DNA of 64,000 bases from an uncultured Lachnospira sp. (GTDB lineage Bacteria; Bacillota; Clostridia; Lachnospirales; Lachnospiraceae), in assembly GCA_946186125.1 (NCBI GenBank), contig CAMHLZ010000001.1, positions 108,041 to 172,040 of the forward strand. The letters are read 5' to 3'. The translations under genes were made by a program, and so were the position numbers. Below are positions 18,852 through 28,938 of the stretch, in pieces (positions within the stretch are counted from its first letter, which is position 1; each line of letters begins with the position of its first letter). The notes below the pieces were generated by a model, which made no database searches, had not been told where the DNA came from, and worked only from the letters and a program-made list of their open reading frames with translations.

Positions 18852-19676
18852 TTATAAATACATAACAAAATAATAGATAATTGGTGCTGTAAAAATAACA
18901 CTGTCAAAACGGTCAAGTATTCCACCATGCCCGGGAATTAATTTTCCGTAATCTTTAACGTCATAATTTCTCTTAATACCTGAAGCTGCCAAATCCCCTA
19001 TCTGCGATACCATTGCTGCGACTCCACACATCACAGGTACCATTATCATTGAATTATTTATTGTAAATTTGTCAGCAAATATCATTGTATATGCCAACCC
19101 AAGCAATGCAGCCCCTGCTATTCCGCCAATTCCACCTTCGACGGATTTCTTTGGACTCAGCACAGGTGCCATCTTATGCTTTCCAAACATAACACCAACA
19201 AGATACGCACATGTATCGCATCCCCATGAACATAAGAAAATCAGCCAGACAATATATAAACCATTTTCAAGCATTCTTGTTCTATATACATACGAGAGCA
19301 TAACACACACATACACAATTCCAAAAAATACAGCCATTATCTGATTTGCTTTGTACTTTGGAAACGAAAAAACAAATACTCCCATAGCAAGCATAATAAC
19401 TGCCAATAACATCGGAAGAAGTAACACTTCATTATCTGTCCTGATAAGTGCAAAGTAGCCTAAAGCCCCAATATAACCGACTATTCCGGGCAGCCTTTTT
19501 TCTACTTCATAAACTTTATATAATTCAGACAATCCTATTAATGCTGTCACTGTTATGACAACAAATAATACATCATTTCCCATTATTATTGTTATTAAAG
19601 CTATCACAACCAGGATTATTCCACTAATAGTCCTTTCAAGAAAGGATTTGTTCATAAGTTTTTCTATCTTTGACAT
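18852..19676 (-). CDS. cdsA: Phosphatidate cytidylyltransferase
   Basis: CdsA makes CDP-diacylglycerol from phosphatidate and CTP, the entry to phospholipid synthesis. It is a 274-residue polytopic membrane protein with about seven hydrophobic segments and the C-terminal family signature GDLAASGIKRNYDVKDYG then PGHGGILDRFDS. The start codon follows the uppS stop after two bases, indicating translational coupling. Confidence 0.96.
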   Translation of the reverse strand: MSKIEKLMNKSFLERTISGIILVVIALITIIMGNDVLFVVITVTALIGLSELYKVYEVEKRLPGIVGYIGALGYFALIRTDNEVLLLPMLLAVIMLAMGVFVFSFPKYKANQIMAVFFGIVYVCVMLSYVYRTRMLENGLYIVWLIFLCSWGCDTCAYLVGVMFGKHKMAPVLSPKKSVEGGIGGIAGAALLGLAYTMIFADKFTINNSMIMVPVMCGVAAMVSQIGDLAASGIKRNYDVKDYGKLIPGHGGILDRFDSVIFTAPIIYYFVMYL

Positions 19677-19678
19677 AC

Positions 19679-20413
19679 TTATTCCTCATTAACGCCTCCA
19701 AAGCGTCTGTCTCTTCCATTATATTTTTCAATTGCTTTTATCAGCTCATCTTTATCAAAATCAGGCCATAACACATCAGTAAAATAAAATTCAGCATAAG
19801 CCAGCTGCCACATGAGATAATTAGATAATCTTTCTTCACCACTTGTTCTGATGAGCAAGTCAGGATCCGGAATCCCTGCTGTGTCTAAATACCCTGAAAT
19901 CATTTTTTCGTCAATATCTTCTACATTGGTTATTCCATCAACACAATCCCTGACAATCCTCTTAACTGCTCTTGTTATCTCATCTTTACTGCCATAATTA
20001 AGTGCAATGGTAAAGTTCAGTCCTGTGTTATTCTTTGATGCTTCTTCAAGTTCTTCTATCTTTTCACGAATATCATCACTTAGTCTGCTTCTTTCACCTA
20101 TCACACGAACTTTCATATTATTTGTATTCGCTCTCTTAATACAATCTTTTAGGTAGTTTCTCAAAAGCTTCATAATAGCATTTACTTCTTTTTCAGGTCT
20201 GCTCCAATTCTCAGTTGAAAATGCATAAACTGTCAGATATTTTATTCCCACACTATCTGCATCTTCGCAAATTTGTTCTACTGTCTTAGCACCCTGCACA
20301 TGTCCCATGTTTCGCGGAAGCATTCTTTTCTTTGCCCATCGTCCGTTTCCATCCATAATGATTGCAACATGCTCCGGTATTTTCATTCCCTCTAATACTT
20401 TATTATTACTCAT
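19679..20413 (-). CDS. uppS: Undecaprenyl diphosphate synthase
   Basis: A cis-prenyltransferase making the C55 lipid carrier for peptidoglycan. It has AIIMDGNGRWAKKR with the catalytic Asp, FSTENWSRP, and the C-terminal RTSGEERLSNYLMWQLAY and FYFTDVLWPDF. ATG 20413 is preferred: GGAGAAAACT stands just before it, while the in-frame ATG four codons upstream provides that site. It follows frr by about 60 bases. Confidence 0.97.
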   Translation of the reverse strand: MSNNKVLEGMKIPEHVAIIMDGNGRWAKKRMLPRNMGHVQGAKTVEQICEDADSVGIKYLTVYAFSTENWSRPEKEVNAIMKLLRNYLKDCIKRANTNNMKVRVIGERSRLSDDIREKIEELEEASKNNTGLNFTIALNYGSKDEITRAVKRIVRDCVDGITNVEDIDEKMISGYLDTAGIPDPDLLIRTSGEERLSNYLMWQLAYAEFYFTDVLWPDFDKDELIKAIEKYNGRDRRFGGVNEE

Positions 20414-20474
20414 AGTTTTCTCCATTTCAAAGAAATTTTAAAAAGGGGAGTATTATCTCCCCTCTGTAAACATG

Positions 20475-21026
20475 TTAAACAGTAAGAATATCTTTTGACT
20501 TATCTTCAATTACATTATCAATCTCTGCAACATATTTATCTGTCATCTTTTGAATCTTATCTTCTAACTGCTTTAATTCATCTTCTGATATTTCATTGGC
20601 CTTGTTCTGCTTTTTAACTGCGTCATTTGCATCTCTTCTTACATTTCTGACAGCTACTTTGGCATTCTCGCCTTTTTTCTTTACATCTTTAACCAATTCT
20701 TTACGTCTTTCTTCTGTGAGTTCAGGAAATACAAGTCTTACGGCCTTTCCGTCATTTGTAGGTGTGAGTCCCAAATCTGATGTAAGTATTGCTTTTTCGA
20801 TTTCCTTAATCAGATTTGGTTCCCATGGCTGAATCTGAATCATTCTTGCCTCAGGAACTGATACATTTGCCACCTGCTGTAATGAAGATGGTGTTCCATA
20901 ATAGTCTACTTTAATCTTATCCAGTATATGAGGGTTTGCCCTTCCTGCCCTTATAGTCGAAAGCTCTGCTCTTAGACTATCAATTGACTTTTCCATTTTT
21001 TCCTCAAACTGTTTTAAATCTTCCAT
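20475..21026 (-). CDS. frr: Ribosome recycling factor
   Basis: RRF splits post-termination ribosomes together with EF-G. The 183-residue protein is the usual length, begins with the long helix MEDLKQFEEKMEKSIDSLR and has RAGRANPHILDKIKVDYYG and the C-terminal helices with RRDANDAVKK. It follows pyrH by 10 bases, the typical pyrH-frr pair. Confidence 0.98.
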   Translation of the reverse strand: MEDLKQFEEKMEKSIDSLRAELSTIRAGRANPHILDKIKVDYYGTPSSLQQVANVSVPEARMIQIQPWEPNLIKEIEKAILTSDLGLTPTNDGKAVRLVFPELTEERRKELVKDVKKKGENAKVAVRNVRRDANDAVKKQNKANEISEDELKQLEDKIQKMTDKYVAEIDNVIEDKSKDILTV

Positions 21027-21036
21027 CGTAAATCTC

Positions 21037-21744
21037 CTATTCTACTATAATATCTGTACCTGTAAATTCTCCAAAAACTGCATTAACAATGCTATTTTCT
21101 TTATTCAATCCAAATATTTTAACAGGCATTTTATTTTCCATACATAAAACGGATGCAGCCAAATCAATTACACCCAGTTTTTTATCAATGATTTCATTTA
21201 TTGACAACGAATCATATTTTTTAGCATCAGGGTTTTTATTAGGATCGCTGTCATAAACTCCATCGACAGCCTTTGCTGCCAACACGCAGTCAGCCTCTAT
21301 CTCTATTGCCCTGAGAATCATTCCTACATCTGTAGAAAAATAAGGATGTCCTATACCACCTGCAAAAAAGACTACCATATTTTTGGAAAAATATTTATTC
21401 GCTCTGTCTTTTGAAAACAGTTTCGTAAATGAACCGCATTCAAAAGGAGTAAGTACCTGAGTCATCATTCCTTCAGTCCTGAAGATTTCAGAAACATAAA
21501 TACAGTTCATAACAGTTGCAAGCATACCTATCGCATCCGCCTTAGTACGGTCAATCTTTTCGCTGCTTCTGCCTCTCCAAAAATTTCCGCCTCCAATTAC
21601 GATTCCCACCTGTATTCCTTTATCTGTAAGCTGTCTAACCTGCTTAGCTACATTCACAACCGTAGCTTCGTCAAATCCTGTCTTCTTTTCACCTGCAAGT
21701 GCTTCTCCACTTAATTTTAATAGTACTCTCTTTAACTGTGACAT
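21037..21744 (-). CDS. pyrH: UMP kinase
   Basis: Hexameric uridylate kinase phosphorylating UMP to UDP with ATP. Motifs include VLLKLSGEALAG, GGGNFWRGR, STDVGMILRAIEIEADCVL and VDGVYDSDPNKNPDAKKYD. ATG 21744 follows GGAGAAAGAT and gives 235 residues; an ATG four codons upstream is less well placed. It is about 20 bases after the bactofilin gene, so the two may share transcripts. Confidence 0.97.
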   Translation of the reverse strand: MSQLKRVLLKLSGEALAGEKKTGFDEATVVNVAKQVRQLTDKGIQVGIVIGGGNFWRGRSSEKIDRTKADAIGMLATVMNCIYVSEIFRTEGMMTQVLTPFECGSFTKLFSKDRANKYFSKNMVVFFAGGIGHPYFSTDVGMILRAIEIEADCVLAAKAVDGVYDSDPNKNPDAKKYDSLSINEIIDKKLGVIDLAASVLCMENKMPVKIFGLNKENSIVNAVFGEFTGTDIIVE

Positions 21745-21765
21745 ATCTTTCTCCATTTCTTATCC

Positions 21766-22626
21766 TTATTTTGCAAATGTTTTATCAAACAATGCAAGAT
21801 AATCAATCTCAGCATAACACTGTGAAACTGAACCTTCAATAGCTGCACCGTTATTAATCTGTACAGAACGTGAACGAATGTTACCCTGCACAACAGCCGT
21901 ACCATCAATAACTACCGGTCCGTGAACATCTATATCACCCTTTACGGCACCGCCTATAACGGCAGATGTTCCATAAATGTTTCCAATAATAATGGAACCG
22001 TTACCAACCTTAATCGGTCCGTCACTTGTTACATCTCCATCAATCTTTGCACTCTTTGTGTATACTTCTGCTGCCCTTGATGCACCCACTACAGTTCCGC
22101 TTATAACAAGTTTTCCCCTGCATGCTACATTTCCTTTTATCTTTCCATATACATTCATGGAACCTTCACATATTACGTTACCCTCTATAACTGTTCCCTT
22201 TGTAATCTCTGTAACTTCATCAGATGGCGCCTCTTTTGTAGAACTTGCTATCTCATTTTTAACTGTAGAATTTTTGTTTCCGCGTAATGCTTCTTTTCTC
22301 GCTTCATTCTCAGCCTCTTCAGCTGCTTCTTCATTATCTTCTTCCATCAAATCACTAATATCAGAATAATCTTCTTCAATCATTTCTTCCATTTCCTCTT
22401 CACCATCATCAATATCATCTACAACAGTTTCATCATCTGAGACAATATCCTCATACTCTTCTGTCTCCTCTGATAACAAATCATTTAAAAGCTGCATATC
22501 TTCATCTTCTGTCTCAACTGTCTCTTCTATTTTTTCTTCTTTCTCTTTTTCGCTGATTTCCTCATCAGCTACAAGTTCATTTACCGCCTGTGATAAATCA
22601 TCTTTAAAATCCTTAAAAAAGCTCAT
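21766..22626 (-). CDS. Bactofilin family cytoskeletal protein
   Basis: Bactofilins form filaments through a right-handed beta-helix and often scaffold cell-wall enzymes. The first ~120 residues are extremely acidic and low complexity; the C-terminal ~130 form the repeating pattern (GTVIEGNVICEGSMNVYGKIKGNV and GSIIIGNIYGTSAVIGGAV) of the DUF583 beta-helix. A GGAGG site lies before ATG 22626, giving 286 residues. The long acidic N-terminal region is unusual. The polysaccharide deacetylase just upstream fits a wall-shaping role. Confidence 0.9.
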   Translation of the reverse strand: MSFFKDFKDDLSQAVNELVADEEISEKEKEEKIEETVETEDEDMQLLNDLLSEETEEYEDIVSDDETVVDDIDDGEEEMEEMIEEDYSDISDLMEEDNEEAAEEAENEARKEALRGNKNSTVKNEIASSTKEAPSDEVTEITKGTVIEGNVICEGSMNVYGKIKGNVACRGKLVISGTVVGASRAAEVYTKSAKIDGDVTSDGPIKVGNGSIIIGNIYGTSAVIGGAVKGDIDVHGPVVIDGTAVVQGNIRSRSVQINNGAAIEGSVSQCYAEIDYLALFDKTFAK

Positions 22627-22646
22627 TGTTATTCCTCCATAATACT

Positions 22647-23666
22647 TTATTGCACCGATGTAGATTTTACATGCTGACATAAATTATCCACTGAATCATC
22701 TATAGGATAAAATCGAAATCCATTTGCCTGAAGTTGTTCAATAATAGCCGGCAAAGCCTGAACCGTCGACTCCTTTCCCCCGGCATCATGCATAAGTATG
22801 TATGCATTATTACATCCTAATGATTCAGACACAACAACACTTGCTATCTGCTCAGCTGTCATTGCCTTGCCGGTGGCATCCTGACTTGACACATTCCAAT
22901 CTACATATCTGTAATGATTATCATTTAAATATTTTATAAATTCCCTGATATCAACTGCCGTCGTGGTAGTCGAACTGCCTCCCGGAAACCTGAAAAGCTT
23001 AACATCTTTACCTGTTGCATTTTTAACCAAATCATGTATACTGGTCAAATCTGCCGAAAAATTCTGAAGTGAAGCATATAACGTTCCATAATCATGCGAA
23101 AATGAATGGAGTCCCAGAGAATGTCCTCTGTTCACTATCTCTTTCATCAGCTGCATCGACTGTTCATCAGCTTTTCCTATTACAAAAAATGTCCCCTTTA
23201 TACCATATCTGTCCAACGTATCCAATATTGGTATCGTATTCACACTCGGTCCGTCATCAAATGTAAGATATGCTCTCCTGCCGGTATACGTATCCGCTGT
23301 AGTAGTCTCTTCCACAGTTTCCTTCGTAGCAGTTGTCGTCTCCATGGCAGTCTCGCTCTCTGTCTCCTTTTCGGATTCTGGCTCACTTTTTTCTTCAGTT
23401 CCGGCTGACAGTACTAAATATCTTTCCCCAGCACTGTCAACCTGCGACACTATCTTTCCGGATTCTTTCATAGATAACAGATTATCTATGTCTTTTTCTA
23501 ACTGATTTACTCTGATTAACAAAAAGAAACATACAATTATAGGAATCAATACCAATACAATACAGGTAATTATAATCGTTTTTTTCATTCTGTTAATTCT
23601 TTTTCTTCTCTCATCCGTTCCTGACAGTTGCCTTTCGACCGAAGTACTTTTTTCATCAATACTCAT
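22647..23666 (-). CDS. Membrane-anchored polysaccharide deacetylase
   Basis: An extracellular NodB/carbohydrate-esterase-4 type enzyme, probably removing acetyl groups from peptidoglycan or another wall glycan. A cytoplasmic basic start, one transmembrane helix (about residues 28-50), a coiled segment and a Glu/Thr-rich linker lead to the catalytic domain: YLTFDDGPS, HSFSHDYG, FRFPGG, and ILMHDAGG, which hold the metal- and acid-base residues. GGAGGT precedes ATG 23666. It lies 20 bases upstream of the bactofilin gene and is likely the first gene of that transcript. Confidence 0.92.
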   Translation of the reverse strand: MSIDEKSTSVERQLSGTDERRKRINRMKKTIIITCIVLVLIPIIVCFFLLIRVNQLEKDIDNLLSMKESGKIVSQVDSAGERYLVLSAGTEEKSEPESEKETESETAMETTTATKETVEETTTADTYTGRRAYLTFDDGPSVNTIPILDTLDRYGIKGTFFVIGKADEQSMQLMKEIVNRGHSLGLHSFSHDYGTLYASLQNFSADLTSIHDLVKNATGKDVKLFRFPGGSSTTTTAVDIREFIKYLNDNHYRYVDWNVSSQDATGKAMTAEQIASVVVSESLGCNNAYILMHDAGGKESTVQALPAIIEQLQANGFRFYPIDDSVDNLCQHVKSTSVQ

Positions 23667-23781
23667 TTTTACCTCCATCTGAAATCAGCAACTTTTCAAA
23701 AAAACACAGTTCTCTATTTCAGCATATACCATTCTACCACAAAACTATTCTTACATGCAACATTTTCTTATTTTATTAACA

Positions 23782-23819
23782 AACCTGCATCAATATAATT
23801 ATTCATATCAATGCAGGTT
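23782..23819 (-). terminator. Terminator after the GGDEF gene
   Basis: Long hairpin with arms AACCTGCATTGATAT / ATATTGATGCAGGTT (minus strand) followed by a T-containing tract, 17 bases beyond the GGDEF stop codon. Confidence 0.7.
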
Positions 23820-23836
23820 CATTTTTATTCATTATA

Positions 23837-26800
23837 TTATTTTTCCATACCGGGCCAGATAGCGTAATCTCCTTTTTTTCTGGATTTAACAAAATACAGT
23901 GCTTTGTCTGCCTGCTTTAATGCCTCATCCATACTTTCCGTAGTTACATTTTCACACGTCGATATTCCTATGGAACAGGTAATTACTTTATCCCTTTCTA
24001 TAATCGGATTGCCTGTAATACCATCATGTACCGATTGTCTGATTTGATTACTCATTCTGTCCAATATCTCTCTTGCTATGTATACAGATTCCTCTCTACT
24101 GATATCCGGCATAAATAAAATAAATTCATCTCCACCATATCTTATTGCATTTCCTTTATCTCCGGCTACTTCTTTTAGCATTCTTGCAAATTCTACCAGT
24201 ATTACGTCACCAACCTCATGTCCAAAATTATCATTATAATACTTAAAATTATCTAAATCCAGATAAAATACATTTCCACTCTTTCCACTAAGTCTCGACA
24301 CAACCTGTTCAAATCCCATACGATTATATATACCTGTAAGCTGATCTGTAATAGATGTCTTTTCAAGTTTGCTGTTCATCATCTTAATCATACATGCATT
24401 GTCGACTCGCCTGATTGCTTCATCAAGCTGTTCAACAACTACCTTCATAACCTGTAATTTTGATGGATTTAAGAACTTTCTGTCTCCTGTAAAATTCCTG
24501 TGCATATTTGTAGCCCCAAGAAAAATCTTAACTACCTCATCATTTCTTATAATAGGGATGCCCACTATTGTAACAATCTTATCTGTACCAAACTTATCTG
24601 TAATATCTATATATTTCTTGTAGTTTTTCTCAATTCTGTTTGCAATAAATTCTCTTCTGTAACCGTCAAAAAATCTGAATATATCATCAATATCTTCATT
24701 ATACAATGCCTTGTCCATATAAGCATATGAAATCTTACATTCATTATACCTGTCCAAAAGCACCATCTGCTCAAGATTGAAATTATTCTGAATAACATTC
24801 ATACAATTCTCAATTACAACTTCTTTTTCCGTCTGCTCCCTGATAAGTACATCCTGACATATTGTAAGGAAATTTACATCACTGTCTCTATTCTTAAGTT
24901 TCGCAACTGTTCCCGAAAAATTAGCAATCCTCATAATATGTGCAAAATCCACAGGTATATCAGCATACTTTCTATTCAGTTTGAAAGGAGTATCGTGATA
25001 CATCGCCTCTAATTGAGACTGTTTGTAATAATATCCTTTTTCTATGCAATATTGGATTCCCTCTTCAAGAAGTCTCTTTGCTTTTTCACTTTCTCCACCG
25101 TTTTCATACACTTCTGCTCTTGATATGATGTATTCCGAATATGTATAATACTGAGTTCCCGGCTGAATATTCAAATAATAATAAGCCTTATCAAACTCTC
25201 TCTGCGCAATATCATAACTGCCCTCGTAAGCATACATAACCGCCCTCAGCATGTGATAAAGATACAAATCTTCTTCCCACAAATTATAATTCTTGCTCTC
25301 ACTTACGTTTAATATATGACTCAAAACCAACTCTATCTTATCAAGATAATAATAGCAATTATAATACTCTCTTAACTTATAATGTGCCAATGCAACTATT
25401 CCGTACAATTTAGAAACATTACATATACGTATCTCCTGAACGTCAATCGCATTCATAATCTTTATAACATATTCCATGTATTCAACACATCTGTCATAAA
25501 TTCCGGCAACAAAATAATTAAGTGCCATGTTATACAATACTTCTGATATATCATCAGCTTTCTCTAACTTAACACACAATTCAAGTCCATTTCTAAAGTA
25601 CTGGTCTGCATCAGCATATTCTTCCATTACTACAGAATTATATCCGACACCTGCATACATATGTGCACGTCTTAAAAGATTGTTCGGATCCGAAACCTCT
25701 ATTCTCTTTTCATACATCTTTCTTACATATTTATGATAACCGTAAGATGAATATACAATAATATTTTTCATATAGGCAACTAATAATAGATTAGTATTAC
25801 CCATTTCTTTCGCCAGTTCTATTCCTTTATTAAAATAATATGGTTCCTTTTGTCCCTTTGCAATGGCTGATATCGACTCCACATCATTCTCGTACCCATA
25901 TACATAAAGATATGTCAAAAAATTATTATAATGATATTTTAATGTCCTCTCTATAAGCTTAGGCGCTACAGTGAAAAACTTCTCGCATTTAAACGTCTCT
26001 CCAAAGCTTCCAAAATCAGCCATATATTTCATTACATCTATCTTGAAATCCAAAAAATCGTCATCCAACTCTTCTGCAATCTCTCTACATCTTCTGCAAT
26101 ACTTATCTGCCAGTTCTGAATCTATTAAAAGCAGATGACCCATAGCAGAAATGTAATTGTACATATATTCATTATAGGGATTTGATTCTTTTTGAAGCAA
26201 AGAACACATATTTTCACATATAAACAATACCTTACTGCTGTTATGTAGTCCCACATTAACAAGAGCATATACGATAAGAATCTCCATCTTATCTTCATCT
26301 AATACTTTTGAATTCGATTTGTTAATATTATCACATATAGCTTCCAGATAATAATCAGCATCCTCCATCGCAAATGTATAATACATATTCCAGACTTTTA
26401 TTATTATATCTTTAATTTTTGACATATCGTCAAAAACAACCCTGTCTTCCAATTCAACGCTCTGTTGATTCTCTACTTTTCCCCACTCAAGAATCATATT
26501 CTCATTCTCACCGCGCTCAATCAAAATATTCCAGTTCTCTTTTAAAGACTCTCTGATAAAAAATATATCATTGTATGTAAATATAAAGTATATATCATCA
26601 ACTCTGTCTATAATATAGTGGATCATACGGAGTGTACTATAAGGTACCATATGCAGTTTGGACATAATCATAATTATAGAATGTTCTTTCGCAACATATC
26701 TGAAAACGGTATATATAGATTCAAGCATCTTTTCCTGTTCATAATTATACTCACTCATCAATACTTCTTCATGTCTGTTGCATTTTCCTATCTTTATATA

Positions 26801-27112
26801 ATCATAAATCACCTGTCTGTGAAGAACATACACACCACACTGCTCTACAAATTCTTCAGGTGAAAATTTATCTTTATAAAATTTTTCATAGCATATTTTA
26901 ATCCATCCCAAAAAAGGCTCAAATGCCTCTTTCATAGAATTAATCTCGAACTCATGAAATAGGAAAAGATGTTCATACTCTTCTTCCTGCAGCATCTCGT
27001 CAAGCGTTATATTTATCGTATTATAATGTTTGATAAAAATTGCTTTTTTATTTAATCTGCCAAGATATGACTTAACAACATTTCTTACATAATCCTTATA
27101 TTCCAATCTCAT
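23837..27112 (-). CDS. Large TPR-GGDEF protein, predicted diguanylate cyclase
   Basis: A 1091-residue soluble protein. The N-terminal ~250 residues recall the ATPase domain of MalT/STAND regulators (MVPYSTLRMIHYIIDRVDDIYFIFTYND) but have no P-loop, so this part seems a degenerate sensor. Residues ~280-720 are TPR-like helical repeats rich in Tyr and Asn, followed by a GAF-like stretch (~770-900) and a C-terminal GGDEF domain with TDQLTGIYNRMGFE and the active RYGGDEFILF near residue 990. It should make cyclic di-GMP in response to an unknown signal sensed through the repeats. It is monocistronic. Confidence 0.85.
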   Translation of the reverse strand: MRLEYKDYVRNVVKSYLGRLNKKAIFIKHYNTINITLDEMLQEEEYEHLFLFHEFEINSMKEAFEPFLGWIKICYEKFYKDKFSPEEFVEQCGVYVLHRQVIYDYIKIGKCNRHEEVLMSEYNYEQEKMLESIYTVFRYVAKEHSIIMIMSKLHMVPYSTLRMIHYIIDRVDDIYFIFTYNDIFFIRESLKENWNILIERGENENMILEWGKVENQQSVELEDRVVFDDMSKIKDIIIKVWNMYYTFAMEDADYYLEAICDNINKSNSKVLDEDKMEILIVYALVNVGLHNSSKVLFICENMCSLLQKESNPYNEYMYNYISAMGHLLLIDSELADKYCRRCREIAEELDDDFLDFKIDVMKYMADFGSFGETFKCEKFFTVAPKLIERTLKYHYNNFLTYLYVYGYENDVESISAIAKGQKEPYYFNKGIELAKEMGNTNLLLVAYMKNIIVYSSYGYHKYVRKMYEKRIEVSDPNNLLRRAHMYAGVGYNSVVMEEYADADQYFRNGLELCVKLEKADDISEVLYNMALNYFVAGIYDRCVEYMEYVIKIMNAIDVQEIRICNVSKLYGIVALAHYKLREYYNCYYYLDKIELVLSHILNVSESKNYNLWEEDLYLYHMLRAVMYAYEGSYDIAQREFDKAYYYLNIQPGTQYYTYSEYIISRAEVYENGGESEKAKRLLEEGIQYCIEKGYYYKQSQLEAMYHDTPFKLNRKYADIPVDFAHIMRIANFSGTVAKLKNRDSDVNFLTICQDVLIREQTEKEVVIENCMNVIQNNFNLEQMVLLDRYNECKISYAYMDKALYNEDIDDIFRFFDGYRREFIANRIEKNYKKYIDITDKFGTDKIVTIVGIPIIRNDEVVKIFLGATNMHRNFTGDRKFLNPSKLQVMKVVVEQLDEAIRRVDNACMIKMMNSKLEKTSITDQLTGIYNRMGFEQVVSRLSGKSGNVFYLDLDNFKYYNDNFGHEVGDVILVEFARMLKEVAGDKGNAIRYGGDEFILFMPDISREESVYIAREILDRMSNQIRQSVHDGITGNPIIERDKVITCSIGISTCENVTTESMDEALKQADKALYFVKSRKKGDYAIWPGMEK

Positions 27113-27209
27113 ATTCTCACCTCCGTTTCACGAGTCCTACAACAACATTTTACCATAATGTCTGTCATTTTCCAACACTATTCGCTATTTTTTCACTTAA
27201 TACAACAAA

Positions 27210-27259
27210 AATCTGTCAAATTTACAAAATTATTTTATAATTAGCTAATCTGACAGATT
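27210..27259 (-). terminator. Terminator of the starch-binding protein gene
   Basis: Nine-base inverted repeat AATCTGTCA / TGACAGATT separated by an AT-rich loop; on the minus strand the second arm runs into TTTT. It lies 43 bases past the stop codon of the gene ending at 27302. Confidence 0.6.
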
Positions 27260-27301
27260 CTTATATTCAAAATGTGCCCGAAGGCTTTATTTTATAGTTA
27301 A

Positions 27302-28564
27302 TTAATCCGCTATATGATAAACATTTCCGTATATTACCGCGTATGTTCCTGTACCCACTGCGTAATTCTGTGCATTTCTGCTATCCCACTGTCCTGCACC
27401 ATTGTTAAAGCAGACCTGTGCATTTTCTGCTTCACCAAGATTAATTGTATACATCCATGTGTACTTTGGATCATCGCTAGTCTTCATCTCAATTCCATTG
27501 TTCTGTGTCCAATTACCGTTAATTCCGTAATGAATTTTTGCTGTTGACCACGCTGAGTTGTTGTAATATACCTTTACGATATTATCCTGTGTTTCTTTCA
27601 CTTCAAATGTAGTGCTGCATACAGCTTCATCTGATGAAGAATCTTTCGCATAAACCGAAATCGTATATCTTCCTTTTTCATCCGGTGTCCACTTAAAGTA
27701 TCTTGAGCATTCTGAGAACCGGTCTAATATAAGTATTTTCCCATCCTTTTCTACTGTCCAGTATGTGCTCATCGGAAGATAATAGCTGTAAACATTTTCA
27801 CAATCCGCATAGAATTCAACTTCCTGTCCTACAACACCTTTATTCACATCAGGTGTAATCGCTGTGATTGCCAAAGGATCTACCGTAAATGTTTTTGTAT
27901 AAAATGCTGTTTTTCCTGCTTTGTCAGTCACTGTTATATCTAATTTAAATTCTCCTGAACGATAAAGTGTAAATGTCATCGGCAAATGATCAGTATAAAA
28001 GCCATCTCTTGACCCTACCTGCGGCTTAAAAATCTCAAGTCCGCAATTTGCTTTCAGCTGTGTAAGTGTATATGTATATGAGTATTCTTCATCAAAATTC
28101 TCCACATCTAATCCAAGATAAACATAATGCTTTGATGCCGAAAATGAATCCTCTCTAATATATAATTCATCTGTAATTTCCGTTACATTTCCGTTTTTTA
28201 CACCATATATTCCAGCACCTGCAGTATAATTTGTTCCGTATCTGCTATCCCAGTTACCATTTCCATCATTAAAGCAAAATGTTACATTTTCTGCTTCATC
28301 CAGCTCAATAGTGTATTTGAATTTATATCCTTCTAAAACTGACCTTTCCATCCTTTCACCAGGTACACTCGTCCATTCGCCATTTCCAACCTTGTAATGA
28401 ATGTTAGCGCTGCTCCAGTTACTGTTATCATAGTAGATTACAGTACTTGAACCTGATGCATATACTTCTGTAGTTGTTCCCTGTGCAACTAAAACTACTA
28501 TAGTCATCATTACAACTGCTGCAAAGGTAAACATTGTTTTTTTCACTGTGTCAAACTGTTTCAT
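27302..28564 (-). CDS. Secreted protein with two starch-binding (CBM25/26-like) modules
   Basis: A 420-residue exported protein. Residues 1-37 form a signal peptide ending near VYASG. Two similar modules, at about 40-125 (VIYYDNSNWSSANIHYKVG to CFNDGNGNWDSR) and 335-420 (VYYNNSAWSTAKIHYGING to CFNNGAGQWDSR), match the CBM25/CBM26 starch-binding pattern with conserved Trp/Tyr. The middle ~200 residues look like two Ig-like repeats. No catalytic amylase domain or LPXTG anchor is present, so it would be a binding or capture protein. AAGGAGAG precedes the ATG. It is the last host gene before the mobile region. Confidence 0.8.
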   Translation of the reverse strand: MKQFDTVKKTMFTFAAVVMMTIVVLVAQGTTTEVYASGSSTVIYYDNSNWSSANIHYKVGNGEWTSVPGERMERSVLEGYKFKYTIELDEAENVTFCFNDGNGNWDSRYGTNYTAGAGIYGVKNGNVTEITDELYIREDSFSASKHYVYLGLDVENFDEEYSYTYTLTQLKANCGLEIFKPQVGSRDGFYTDHLPMTFTLYRSGEFKLDITVTDKAGKTAFYTKTFTVDPLAITAITPDVNKGVVGQEVEFYADCENVYSYYLPMSTYWTVEKDGKILILDRFSECSRYFKWTPDEKGRYTISVYAKDSSSDEAVCSTTFEVKETQDNIVKVYYNNSAWSTAKIHYGINGNWTQNNGIEMKTSDDPKYTWMYTINLGEAENAQVCFNNGAGQWDSRNAQNYAVGTGTYAVIYGNVYHIAD

Positions 28565-28822
28565 AATATGTTCTCTCCTTAATATTAGTTTTTACAGTCG
28601 TTTATTATATATGAAGATTTTGATTTTGTCACGAAGAATATTTTTGTACCATTTCGTGGTTATTTTTGTGCAATCATTCTCAAAAGTAGTATTTCAGATT
28701 TAGTTTTTTTGTATATAAATAACACTTTGTTTTTTATTTTTGGTGATTTTATTTTTTTATTTATTATTTATAATAAAGTTCATCTTGTTACTGTTGCTTT
28801 TTTCTACAATTATTATAAAACT

Positions 28823-28868
28823 AAAAACCCTTTAAATTTCAGATTTCTCTGTCATTTAAAGGGTTTTT
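28823..28868. terminator. Bidirectional terminator at the left edge of the mobile region
   Basis: A 15-base perfect inverted repeat (AAAAACCCTTTAAAT / ATTTAAAGGGTTTTT) with A and T runs on the outside of each arm. It lies between the starch-binding gene, transcribed away, and the integrase module. Confidence 0.75.
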
Positions 28869-28938
28869 ATAATCATACATTGTATATTATTACTGCATCT
28901 GTTTTGCAACCTCTCACCCAGAATCCCTTTATTTATGC

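Noticed and set aside
22627..22680. Upstream extension of the bactofilin frame overlapping the deacetylase end
   Set aside because: The GGAGG site directly before ATG 22626 sets the start; the extension has no ribosome site and encodes the deacetylase end in another frame.
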